Assembly (NCBI RefSeq): GCF_000471905.2
Contig: NW_006500355.1
Coordinates: 3,374,199-3,438,198, forward strand
Length of the DNA stretch: 64,000 nt
Direction of reading: 5' to 3'
Origin: Amborella trichopoda
Lineage: Eukaryota > Streptophyta > Magnoliopsida > Amborellales > Amborellaceae
Shown here: positions 35,990 through 48,400 of the stretch, in pieces
Layout: each line of letters starts with the position of its first letter
Position numbering within the stretch: position 1 is the first letter of the stretch
Made by a program: the position numbers and the translations under genes
The notes under the pieces: model-generated
The model's database searches: none
Seen by the model: only the letters and a program-made list of their open reading frames with translations
Told to the model about the DNA's origin: nothing

Positions 35990-37060
35990 ATAATGATTTC
36001 GTACAGCTATTAATTTCCCTTTATACTTTAAGTTTTGTTTAAAAAAAAACTTAACCTTGCCCATACCCTTTTTTTTCAATTTTAGATTTTTTTTACCAAA
36101 ATAACCTTCATAGTAGTCATATTAGTGCAAATTTTTTTACCAAAAAAAAACCTTCACGGTAGTTGTATTACGGTACTTAAAGTACTGTAAAAACTAAAAT
36201 GTTATACATCATTTTAAGTAACGTAAAAACTAACTCATATTATATGGCATTTAAAATACGCTGTAAACTAACCCATGTTTAATTACCATACAAACTAAAT
36301 ACCCTATAAACTAACCCATGTTTAAGTACCATACAAACTAACTACCACATAATCTAACCCATGTTTAAGTACCATGCAAACTAAGCACTCGACATGCCGT
36401 AAACTTTTTGCTAGTGTTTACATTTATCTCTTTCATCCCGTTTATATTTATATATTTCATCTCTCTAATTCTTTTTATGTTTATCTCTCTGATTATTTTT
36501 ATTATTTATCTCTTATTTATCTTTCTAACTCTCTTTCTCTCCCCAAAGAGATTTGTACAACAACCTATGCATACCTTACCATACCCTATAAAAACTCCCT
36601 TCAAACCCATCCCTTATGAAAATTAGATGGAGAAAATTTGTATCACCTTAGAATTGTGTTTACCGACTTGATGAAGTAAGTAGAGAGAGAAAGATAGTGA
36701 GAGAAATAAGAGATACAAAAATAGAGATAAAAAGAAGAGATAAATATTAAAAAGAATTAGAGAGAGAAATAAGAGACAAATCTAAAACAAAAATTGCCCC
36801 ATGAAATAGTGAAAAAGATGAATATGAATAGAAGAAAATCGTTTATGGATGCTGTATAACATGGGTTAGTTTTTACGGTACTTAATGACGTATAACATGG
36901 GTTAGTTTTTAACTGTATAACATAGGTTAATTTTTACTGTACTTAAAACATGGAATAACTTTTACGGTACTTAATTGCCATATAACATGGATTACTTTTT
37001 ACGGATTTTCTTTTTTCTAAATAGACATAAAATTAAGGTATACATGTGATAATTTCCCTA
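35990..37060. mobile_element. Large fold-back element with tandem units in both arms
   Basis: The left arm (about 36170-36400) repeats a unit like AACTAACCCATGTTTAAGTA. The right arm (about 36850-37010) repeats its complement, as in TACGGTACTTAATGACGTAT and ACATGGGTTAGTTTTT. The centre is also inverted: CTCTCTAATTCTTTTTATG on the left mirrors AAAAAGAATTAGAGAGAG on the right. This is fold-back transposon architecture. Outer ends are uncertain and there are no coding regions. Confidence 0.65.
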
Positions 37061-38014
37061 TAATAAAACAATATTAAGGCTATTTGCTTGGCCTCAACTT
37101 TTAAATATACATTATTTTCATTCTAATAAATAATCCAAAATAATAAAAATTTGAAAACAACCTTTTAAAATATTTTTTTAGCCCAATCAATATAAGCCGT
37201 CTATTTTAGTGAGATGCTTAGATCTAGGCCTTAGAACAATTTTTTCCCTTCCAAAATTTTCAGATGGCTTTATTATCATTAGATAAAAAAATATTTTTTT
37301 TAAAAAAAAGATTTTGAGTTCATAAAGGCATAGATATTAAAATTCACCAAATAGAATGTCTAATTATTGTTGAAGGATAAATCATTTTGACTCTATCTAG
37401 GGTGCAAATTGAATTTTATTTTTTTTAAATTGATTATTTGATAAAAAGACAGTGTGTGCAATTGTTTGAGTCATAAAAAAACCACAAATATAGTTTTCTA
37501 AAAATATGGTTTCATCATATTACAATGACATAATGACATGAAATTTGTATATGTATTCCATTCCCACAGGGTTAAGCTCATCCAGCAATACTAAGGGTTT
37601 AGGTCAGGTCCGGACTGGCCCCCAAATTGGGTTCAGGTACAGAGTTGGCAAAGTCTGTTGGCATCACAATGGTAAGTGATCAAAAAGCTACAAGAGCACT
37701 CACTCCTTTTGGTAAAACCTAGCCTTGTAGTAAGGAATGACATTCGTCACATGATCACTAACCCCAAAATCCAAAAAAAACTAGTAAGCACTCTACATAT
37801 ACCTCGATAAAATAATGTCCCAATATTGAATGGAGATCATTTGATTATAGGATCCTCGTATCTAAGTATTTAAAAACTCAAAATCTATGTTTTTTCTTGA
37901 AAATATATGTGTGGTTATTAGGATGGGATCCCAAAATCCCTGAAAAGAAAAACAAAAAAATAACTCCTAATTAAAATGTTTCTTAGAAGGAGCAAGTGTT
38001 GTGGTATTTAGGGC

Positions 38015-38918
38015 TAGGGGTGACAATAGACTCATAATCGACCCAGGACCCGTCGGGCGTACTCAACAGGGGTCTGGGTATGGGTCCAATATTTGGACGC
38101 CAGCAGGTCGGGTCCGGGTCCAAAACCTAGACCCAAACACTATTCGGGTTCGGTTGGACTCGACCCCGTACCTATTAACTGTTGGATACAAGGTTTAAAA
38201 AATCGATGATCCGATCCGAATCGGGAATCGCCCGGGACGCTTTGGATTAAGCCAAAAAGGGGATTCGGGCAGTTTCAAATACTAGAATCACTGATTTTTT
38301 CCCGAAACCACCGATTCCGATGATTCTTCATGGAGTCTAACCGATTCTTCGCTAATTCCGACCGATTCTTCACCGAGTCAAGCGGAAAAAAGAGGATAAA
38401 TAGTTTTTTTTTGAATTATTTTTTTAAAAAAATTGAAACGAAAATTGCCGATTTTTCCAATCCAATCCGCCAATTCCCTTGATTTGACACGGGTATGGGT
38501 GGGACCAATTCGAGTCACCGATCCATTTTTTAAACCCTGGTTGGAGATAAAATACTTCAAGCCTATTCGTTTGGGTGTATTAAGGATCATATACAATAAT
38601 AACTCGTAATCATCTTTAGCTATTAAACGACAAATCAAACGGCTTGAAATCTAATTGCGGGTGATTGTGACCTTGTTGGCAATAATTTGGGTATAGGATG
38701 GTAAAAAATGACAAAATAAAAAAAGAAGCTCATAGTGAGGGTTACAATGGACCCAACTAGACCCGAGATTTCGCGGGATAGACCTAGGACATAATGGATA
38801 CAATATGGGCGGTCCAACGTTTGGACCAAACATGTCTAAAACATAGACCCGAATACTATTCGGGTATGGGTCCGAGTCCAGCCGGACTGGACGCATACCC
38901 AACCCATTGCCACCGCTA
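38015..38918. mobile_element. hAT-type MITE (outer), interrupted by another hAT MITE
   Basis: It starts TAGGGGTGACAATAG; the reversed right end starts TAGCGGTGGCAATGGG. Flanks TTTAGGGC (38007-38014) and TTTAGGGG (38919-38926) form an 8-bp duplication with one mismatch. It is interrupted by the element at 38189-38539. Confidence 0.75.
38189..38539. mobile_element. hAT-type MITE (inner)
   Basis: The left end CAAGGTTTAAAAAATCGAT pairs with the reversed right end CAGGGTTTAAAAAATGGAT. The target duplication is GTTGGATA (38181-38188) and GTTGGAGA (38540-38547), 7 of 8 matching. It lies inside the element at 38015-38918. Confidence 0.8.
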
Positions 38919-39814
38919 TTTAGGGGTAAAGTGTGATTCGATCGAAATAACTATTTGAGAAAGTTATTTCTCACTAGACTCCCAATTCCCCATATTTGTT
39001 TCATGGGAAAGTGAAGCATGTAGGAAAGCGCACTCACTTTAAAACAAGTGTACCAAATTTCGAGTTATAAATTTTTTAATCGTGATGGAAATAGATTTTA
39101 GAACTATTACATGAGTTTCCATTGCCCAAAGTACTTTTGAGACGAGGGTTTGAGGTAAGGCTTTACTACCTCTTGTAGAAATCACACCCTTTAAAAAAAA
39201 TTGACAAACACGTTGTGGATATGACTAGACAATTTGCAGTACATTTCTATCAAGTATTCAAAATTGATTATTTATATTTTTACAAAAATATAATTTTCAT
39301 AAAATAACCTCGAATTGTAAATAAATGAACCATGAGACCAAATAATACGCACTAAAAATGGGTTAACAAATCCAAATAAAAAAGCTTCCAATAAAAAACA
39401 TTGGGAATTAATTGTAATTAGAGCACATGAACAAAATTTACACAAATGTAGTGGAGGAGGGTTGAAAATTTAGGTTTTACTATTTGCACCTTGTTTCGGT
39501 TAGAGCAGTTGAAAATTTAGGTTTTACTATTTGCACATTGTTTTGGTTAGAGCAAAAGTAGAGTGCAGATAGCAAAATAGCTCAATAATATAATAAGAAA
39601 AATATAAACTATATTCACATAATACCAATTTTATTGTGTCATCCATGCAATAAGATCCATTGATTCTATTCGATTTAATAATAACACAGAGATTTATTCT
39701 CTCCTGAAAATCTAGGATATCTATTGACAAAATTAGTGCACACGTAAATAAGATTTATTTGCATTTTTTTTTTGTATCTTGGCAAAATAGGATTTTCATA
39801 GCGTGCATATGATT

Positions 39815-40370
39815 AAAAATTGCAAAAAAACCCCAAAATGGATTTTTTACGCACTTTATCGCACTCAATTTTTCAGATGAAAATACCCTTCCCTCATATA
39901 ACAAAAAATTTTCATTAGAGAGGTGAACAAGCAGTTAGGTGATTATTTTTGCTGGAATGGGCGGTCCGATGTTTTGAAGTTACGGTCCAGCATTTTGAAG
40001 TGGCAGTCCAACGTTTTGATATGGTCCGACATTTTGAAGTGGTAGTCCGGTATTTTCAAGTAGTGGTTCAGCATTTTGAAGTGAGCAGTCCGGCGTTATA
40101 CAAGTACAGTCGGACGTTTTTATTCTATTGGGATCCGAAAATGATTTGTTACATGAGGGAAGGGTATTTTCGTAAAAAAAATATGATATGTTATACGAGG
40201 GAAGGGAATTTTAGTCTAAAAAAATGCTTGGTTACATGATGAAAGGGTATTTTCATCAAAAAAAACTGTTTGTATAGAGGTACTTGGTAGGAAATATGAT
40301 TTTTTGTGGGAAGCTGAATAGTCCATTTTGGAGGGGTTGCAATTTGCCCTTGGGTGGATTTTTTAAACTC
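39815..40370. mobile_element. Fold-back MITE with internal tandem repeats
   Basis: The left arm has AATTGCAAAAAAACCCCAAA and ATGAAAATACCCTTCCCTCA. The right arm carries their complements (GAGGGAAGGGTATTTTCGT, CCATTTTGGAGGGGTTGCAA). Between them are a 23-bp tandem array (39956-40110) and three copies of a unit of about 48 nt (40139-40262). Confidence 0.65.
39956..40110. repeat. Tandem array of a unit of about 23 bp
   Basis: About seven degenerate copies of a unit like GGTCCGACATTTTGAAGTGG lie inside the fold-back element. Confidence 0.75.
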
Positions 40371-40924
40371 AATTTCCAAGGAAAATAAGAAATTAAGTCT
40401 CTCAATGATTTTAATTTTCACACAGCAACTTTAATTGTTTATATTGTCAAATTAAAATGAAAAAGTTATAAAATAATTATTCTTAATATAAAAGAGTCAT
40501 AACATGCAAGTCTTATTTGAATTGCAATTGTAGAATGATAATAGATTACCAAAATAATTATAAAATACTTTATAATATAAGTACCTTGATATAACCCTTT
40601 TAAAATTGAAAAATATATTATTTGAAAAAAAATATTAATGTTAAATGAAAACAATAAAATAATGTATATTCCTAGTAGTTGCATTGCATATGCTAAGAAG
40701 TAGTCTCCCCATTGTTGGCTCCTACAATCTTAAAATATTAATGGTTCGTCCGTTAGGAAACCCAATATGGTTGGGGTGGTGGCGTCATTAGGGATGATGG
40801 ACGCGGTTTCAAAGTTGCTTTCGTATCACGTCTAGGTAAACTATCTAATAATGTTGCATAATTCCAAGCATGGTAAAGAGGCATCAAATTGGATATGGAA
40901 CCGAAATTTTTTGCTCCTTAAAAA

Positions 40925-41886
40925 AAATATTCGGTTTATATAGAGCCTAGGATATAACCAATCAAATTAGAGCATACCTTCAAATAGTATTGAGAAATAT
41001 GATTTCAATACTGGTGTTTACGATGAAAATCGAACAGATCTTCCGATGAATATATCTTGGATCTTGACACTTTAAACTGATAAACAAAATGTGGTAAAGA
41101 AAGTGAGATAAATCGAATTCAGATCGAAAACCAGATCTGCCCATAAATGAGTAGATCTACTCTCAGATATGTGGCAGAGCCAGCATGATCAAAAACATTA
41201 AAACACAAATTCAAGCAACAAATTGATTAAAATGAAATAAAGACAATAAGAAGAAGAAGAAATAAAGGGCAAGAGAATAATACCGATTCGGGCCGGATAG
41301 CCCAGGACTCATGAGCCTTGGAGGGCTCGTCCGTATCAGAACCGGCGTCCTCTTTACCTCTCTGATTCAGATGTTGACCAGACGGTCTTTGGTTGAAAAT
41401 GATTGTTGTGCCTTAGAGATGATTTAGAACTAGGGTTTCCCTAGGTATATGTAAAGGTTTATCAGGCATAATGGTTTTAGGTCACAGGTAGGCTATGTGG
41501 ACTATAGATTTGAGTTTACTAGGACAATGTGGTCTTAAGGATTCAAGAAACCACAAAATTTGTTAGATTTAAAATAGGGTGTCTACAACTGGAAATTTTC
41601 GTGATAACCTTAAAATACATTTTCACATTTATTTATAAAGTTTAAAGTTTTAAAAATAGTATAGATCGACAAACTTAAAAATCTTGAAAATTGACGGTCA
41701 AAAAATGCATTACAAAATATTATTTGCAAAACTTGAAATCCATTTTTTTTCTTATGTCCACGCATCTTGATGTCGAGATGATCAATTTGAGGATATTTGA
41801 GCATCACAACAACTTCTTCTAGTTAAATTTTTGAGTAGGCTCAAATATGATTGTTTAGAGCCTCAGCCCTATATAAACTTTCCTCA
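40925..41886. mobile_element. MITE family A, copy 5, split by a solo LTR
   Basis: The left end GGTTTATATAGAGCCTAGG pairs with the reversed right end AGTTTATATAGGGCTGAGG. The near-palindrome CATCTTGATGTCGAGATG is at 41763-41780. The middle (41015-41587) has no counterpart in other copies and is a solo LTR. Confidence 0.7.
41015..41587. mobile_element. Solo LTR (573 bp) inside a MITE
   Basis: It begins TGTTTACG and ends GTCTACA, the TG...CA termini of LTRs. It is flanked by the perfect 5-bp duplication ACTGG at 41010-41014 and 41588-41592. It sits exactly where the host MITE family shows no insertion. Consistent with LTR-LTR recombination after a retrotransposon insertion. Confidence 0.7.
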
Positions 41887-42283
41887 AAATGACTCCCAAC
41901 ATTGAGTGCATTATTTGGAAGGCCGCTGTAACACCCCTTGAAGGGTTGGAGCCTCATCCCCACTGATTTATCCCTTAAAAAGAAAAAGAAAAAAGGTAGC
42001 ATATTCTTCTTGGCCACAGTAACAATATGATCCCATGATTTATCGCACTCCAATCAACGGGTCGAACGGTGCGGAAGGAGGATGCGAAGTGTAGTAAATC
42101 TATATTTCCACTTCATCATGGTCCAGCCCCCCAACGGACGCTTGTAACCTCGTCTTCATGCAGTCAAGCTATGTATCATACTGTAAAATTACTAACATGG
42201 CTATTGATTAAGTGAAGATGACTCATATAACCCTTCATCAAGTCAAAAAGCTTCTCGTAGAGATGAAGGCGTTTTTTGCTCCA

Positions 42284-42290
42284 TATAAAT
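42284..42290 (+). promoter_or_regulatory. Probable TATA box of the LUC7 gene
   Basis: TATAAAT lies 147 nt upstream of the LUC7 start codon and would place the transcription start near 42315. The leader is CT-rich (42341-42391). Confidence 0.45.
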
Positions 42291-42430
42291 TCAGTAAACT
42301 CTCGCTGTAACATTCGCAGAAAGCAGTGCCCTAAAATATCTCTCCCTCTTTCTCTTCTCTGTCCTCTCTCTCTTCTCTTTCCTCTCTCTCTGTGAGTTCT
42401 GGTTGAGCTTTGGCGGGAAAAACCCCTACC

Positions 42431-45400
42431 ATGGACGCTCTGAGAAAGCAGCTGGACGTTTTGATGGGGGCGAATAGGAATGGCGACGTGAGGGAAGTTA
42501 ACCGTAAATATTATGATCGAGATGTTTGTCGCCTGTTTCTTTCTGGTCTTTGCCCTCATGAACTTTTTCAATTAACGGTGAGTAATCCTTGTAGTTATCA
42601 GGAGTTTTGATCTCTCTTTTTCTTCGTGATTTCCGGGGATGAATTTGTGTTAGCATGGTGCATTGATGTTGGTTTTGTGGTTTTGTTTTACAAGTTTAGA
42701 TGTTTAGATGGATCTTGTTGGGTTTTGTGGTTCGAGTGATCATGGAATTGTTTTTAGGGTTTTGGGGTTAGTGTGTTTTGGAGGTTTCGGATGGAGCAAG
42801 GCGAGTATTATGGGTGGATTTGAAGGCTTCAATGGTTTAAGGTTTCAGAGATAGTGGGTTTAGAGTTTTAGGAAGCTTGAGATCTCAAAGATGAGTGGAT
42901 CAGTTATTGAGTGTAGTGACATCGAAATTGAGGGTTAGAGGGATTCAAGGTTTGTATATTAATGATGCATGACTTTGAATTTGAAATTTTTTGTGCTTAT
43001 GGGCTTCAGGGTTTTCAAGATTGAGGAATTGGAGAATTAGGATTTGAGGAATTTGGGTTTTGGAAACTGGGTTCATAGAATTACATATTGGTATTTCATT
43101 TTTGCTATTTCTTTTTCTTCCAAACGACTAATTGGAAGGCAGTAATTTTTTGAGTAGTCTCCCACTCTGTTGTTTAGTTCCATTTATTCATTTCCTTATT
43201 ATGTAAACAGGGCTTGTATATTTCTCATTAGTTGTTTGGTCCCGCATCATGTCTGCTTCATCCCCTTTTTTTATCCTTACACATGTCAATTTGCATTTCC
43301 ATGGATGTGAGTTTGATCATCCTAGTATTTGTAAGTTTGACTATCCTTTATGCTTTTTTACTTTGTTTTAAATGTAGTTGTAACCTTACACATGTCAATT
43401 TGCATTTCCGTGGATGTGACTTTTGGGTTATATGGCCCTTTATATCTGGTCGAGGGTTTAATATTGATTATGTTTTCACTAAGTTGTTCCTCCAGCTTCC
43501 ATGTACTGCAATGTAGCTCTAATTGCCATAATGCCGGTGGAGTTATGATTAACGTTGGGTTTGATTTTAGATATTAGCTGTTGCGCAGATCTCTGTCACT
43601 ACTAACTTGTTAAATGTTCCCTTGTCTGTGACAGAAAATGGATCTTGGCCCTTGTCCAAAGGTGCACTCATTGCAGCTGAGGAAAGAGTATCCTTAACAT
43701 TCATTCAGAAAGCTATTGTATTTCTTGATCTGCTTCTTGCTTGAAGTGTTCACTATCTGCAATGTTATTTTGAGATACGTTTTATTTATACACTACTTGT
43801 ATGTGTGCCCGCGCGCGTGCATGTGCATGTGCATTTGCGTGTGTGTGTGGATGTTCAACTTTAGTTTTGATACTCATTTAGTTTTGAATATAAAAATATG
43901 GTATCTTCTGATGGATGGGAGATTTGGTTATTTTTTGATTTTTTCATGTTTGTCTATTATATTTGGGCGATGTAAACTTGGGATTGGGCAGTGCTTTCTT
44001 GTGCCTTTTTTTAAGCGTATGCATGAAGAACGCTTTGGGTTTTGATGTTTTGTTGTGTTTTGCTGGAATCTAAAGTGCTGTTCGTTTTGTGCCTTAAAAT
44101 TTTATGACTGGCATACCTTTTTGCATTAGCATTTTTTCTTTGACAGTTGACAGATATGAAGAGGCCAAGGCAAAAGGTACTGATAATTATGATAGAGACC
44201 TGGAGGATCAAATAGAAAGACTTATTGTGGAGTGTGATAGGAAAATTACTAGAGCCCTTAAGCGTCTTGAGGATGAGGATGCTAAGGCTGCCATTGCTAT
44301 ATCTGTTTCTGAGGTTACCCAGGTAATGCTAGTGTTTCAAGTTTTTATTTGGTTTAGTATAGCCTCATCAGCAAGTTCGTTGGAGAAGACTAATTTTCTG
44401 GACACTGCAAAATGCAGTCACCCGAAGTTCTGGAGTTATCAAAGCAGATAAAGGAAAAACTTAAAGAAGTTGATACTCTAGGTAATTTGTCTCTTGATTC
44501 ATTTTTATTGTTCTTTTGTCATTTTTTTTCTGCTAAAAAACATAAATCCTCTAAGGATTTTTACATATGGGCTGTGGAAAACATTTGTCTTTGTTATTGA
44601 TCTTTGCATCCGTTTGTTTTTAGATCACTCATATCTCTCCCATAATCATTTGTTTTTGATGGAGACTTTCAATCTTCATATAACCTCGTCCATAGCTTGA
44701 AAACTGTTTCACAATGGGGCGACATTTCAAGACAGCCCTCATTGTAGAAAATTAATATCTTGCATTTTTGCCACGTAGCTACTAACTTTGAGTATCATTC
44801 CTATATTGTTTGAGTAAAACTTACTATACACTTGCATTTATAGTTGATCTTTGATGCGAGTTTTCTCTATGGGGTATTTAAATGATGGTTTACGCTGCAA
44901 GAAAAGAGAAAAAAAGAAAAGGAAAAATAACTAATTGAAATGGTTTTATTGACAAATAACAATGCATCGATTATGTTGGGGCCCAAACTCTTCAGATTTG
45001 GAAGGGAAGACGGACAGTAAAATCAGAGCCTTAGAAGTGGTAGAAGAGCTTAGAGCTAAAAGAGCTGATAAGCAGGTAGGTCGACTGTAGACACAATCTG
45101 ATCTCTTGTTTTGCATGATCATTCCCATCTGCTTTTTAGTGAACCATTTGTTCACTTCACACGTGGTTACCATATGTATTTTGCATACTCACTTAGTGCT
45201 ATTATTGTATATCAGTCAATGCTTCTACTTGATGCCTTCAACAAGGACAGAGCTTCTTTGCCACAGCCACTCCAAAACCCTCCATCATTGGCACCCTTAC
45301 CAGTACCTCTTCCTCCAGATCCTCGTACACAGGAAATGATAAATGAAAAGTTAAAAAAATCCGAGGAACTTGGTGAGCATAATAGTCCATCAATTTATAT

Positions 45401-48400
45401 TATGCATATTTCAGTATTGTCTTTGGTAATTTGAATATATACATTCTGCTATTTCAGTCTTGCTGTTTAAGAAATGGGCTTCAGCTTCTCTGCTGTAAGA
45501 TTAGTTGTTTATGTTCTCTTATTTGCTTTAGATGACTAAATTACTATTTCAGAACTTCCACTGTTTATTGCATGCTATTGTTTCTATTGTTAATTGTAAT
45601 AAACATATTGCTTAGTCATTTTTCTATTTAATATGGGAACCATTGTTTGATTTACTTTGTTAAACTGGAAATATTATTCTATGCTGAGACCAATAGGGAT
45701 GCTGATTGGTTGGGGTGCCGCTATTATTGAAGGTAAAGTTCGTGGGGGTATCATAATATGTTGTTATTTTGTATGCTTCTTTGTAAATGTGAGTATTGAG
45801 GAGTAGATGGTAATTTTGAAATTCCTAGCAAGGTTTGATTATTGTTTTAGTTTTCAGACATTCGCTGCGGCTTATACCTAGGTATTTTTGGCTGAAAATA
45901 GTTGGGATATCATGAATTATTACCAGTTTCTTAATTTCTAATCGTTGTAACTATGCTTGCGCCTATTTCTATCTCACTCTTATGGTCTTTTCTCTATAAT
46001 GTTGTGTGTTATGGATGTGAGCTGTATGGCTTTTTTAGGTGAACTTGGAATGGTTGATGAAGCACAGAAAGCATTGGAGGAGGCAGAGGCTCTTAAAAAG
46101 GTATTCTCTCATTGTGGTTCTTCTAGAATATGCTTCCTGAGCTGTACTTATTATCTTTCATTTCGAACTTGTTTTGAGCCTAACAGTCGTTATGAATTGT
46201 TTTATGAAATTTATGCTTGCCTATTGATGTCTTGTGGTTTTCTGTTCTTGTTTATTTATTTGTTTTGGTTATGCAAATGGCTTATATGAAGCACTGGAGC
46301 TTGTTGTTGAAAGAGTAAACTAGATTTCTAACTTTGTATTTTGTTTTGTTTTCAGTTGAGTGCAAGACAGGAACCAGTTGTTGACTCTGCAAAATATACT
46401 GCTGCTGATGTGCGCATTGTGAGTTCAAACATTTTGGACCGTTTTGTCTTATACATGCCAATTTTCAAATTATGGCATTGGTGTCCCATTCTGGTGGAAA
46501 AATTGCCTTATTGATAGAATGTCTTTGTGTCTCTATTGATGTTGGATATCTCATGAATGCAAATGTGTAAAGGAAGATTATCAAATCTAGTTATTTTTTA
46601 TCAGTTGAACTTTCAATTTTGAATAAGAGTTTTTCTATATTGTGTATATTAGTATTTTGATGTTGCATTCTGAGTTCTCTAATATTGCATTATGAACAAC
46701 ACTTTGCATGGGACTGTTTCATTTATGTTGAAGATACTTATAAAAAATCATGAAATATTAATAGTGTAATAAAAAAGAGGTAAAAACTGCAACCTAATGT
46801 TTTGAATTGCTGCTTGCTGAGGATTGGACTTGAAGATTTTTTGGCAGGGACGGCTTGTTGTGGGCCCTTGGTTACAGGAGATTTTTTGTTTTTTGAGTGT
46901 TGCCTTGCAACATAAAAAACTGTATTGCCTCTCCTAAATCCATTGTACATCGATATAGAATGTGCATTTTGATGAGGTAGTACAGTTTTTAGCTACCCAT
47001 GCACACACCAATGCTCCAAAAAACGCCGGCTGGCACCTAGGCGGCCTGGGGTTCTAGGCTGTCCAGTGCTTAGGCGGGTGCCGAGGTGGCTTCTGGGCGT
47101 CCAGGATGAAAAGGGGGCAAATGGTGTCCCGTAACCTTGTTTTAGGTACATTTTGGACAAAATGTGCATATTCATCTATTTTTTATAATCTAAACCAGTG
47201 GTTTAAAAAGCCAATCGATGTGCTGGATTGGGCACCCCGAAAACCTATTTGGATTGGTGAATCGGCGATCTGGATCGGGAATCAACCGAATCGGTCGGAT
47301 TAAGCCTTAAAAAACATCCAAAAAAATTATTAAAATTCATTATAAATGTTGTTTTTTAGGAATCCAATAAGAAATGGGGGTACTCCACTAATAACTTTCA
47401 TTTTTTCGCATCAATATGCGAATATTGGGATGTTCTTTCCCTGTATTAAGAATCTTAGCAAACATTTGTTAAAATCTAACGAAATAAAATATTATACATT
47501 GAAATTAGAATTGTTGGTTCATATTTTGTTATTTTATCATCATTTTACAATACAAATAAGAATAAATTTGAAAATTGTCTTATAGTATTATCTAATTTAA
47601 AAATCTAATTTACAACTATAATAAAAATAATACATTGCATAATTTATAATGTCAATAAATTAATAAATAAAATATAAGATTTGATTATTATAAATAAATA
47701 AATCTAATGTATAATAATTAGTGTTGATAGACATATAGAATTTAGTAACATAAATTTGCCATCATATATTAATAAAATTAAGAAAATATATAAAGAAATT
47801 CATCTTTGCAATGCAGGTTAATTGATAAAGCAATTTGCAATAAATTCTAAAGTGGTATGAGCTAGTGTTATTTTCCTCTATTAAAGTGTTATTTTTTTTT
47901 TTAATGTTTAATAAACCAGTATTAGTATTATTTTTTGCTTTTTTTAATATCCTATGAGCTAGTTCTAATTTTTTTAAGACCAATTAGCTAATAGTTTAAT
48001 TCTATCGGTCTTTTTTTTGGGACAAGTAAATTTAAATTTTTTTGGTGAAAGAAAGGGGTGGTGGGCCCTATCAACCAATTATTATTTTTAATAATTTTTC
48101 GCTGCTTTAAATTAATATTTAAAGGCCACCATGTTATAACAGAAATTAATATAATTATGCCATTTATTTTTTGGTAAAAAGCTAGGTCCCATCCTTTAAA
48201 ACCTAGCCCTAAACGCTATTAACTAATGCCATTTAGTTATTAACTAACGCTATTAACTAATGCCTTTAACGCTATTAACCAATGCCCTTAACGGTACAAA
48301 GAGGAAAATGTTAATTTATTTACCAAAAAGAGGAAAACGCTATTAACTAATTCCTTTAGCGGTATAATGCCTTTAACGCTATAGAGACGCATTAACTAAT

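Noticed and set aside
36170..37010. CRISPR-like array of regular repeats
   Set aside because: This is a plant genome, the units have no unique spacers, and the arms are inverted copies: a fold-back element.
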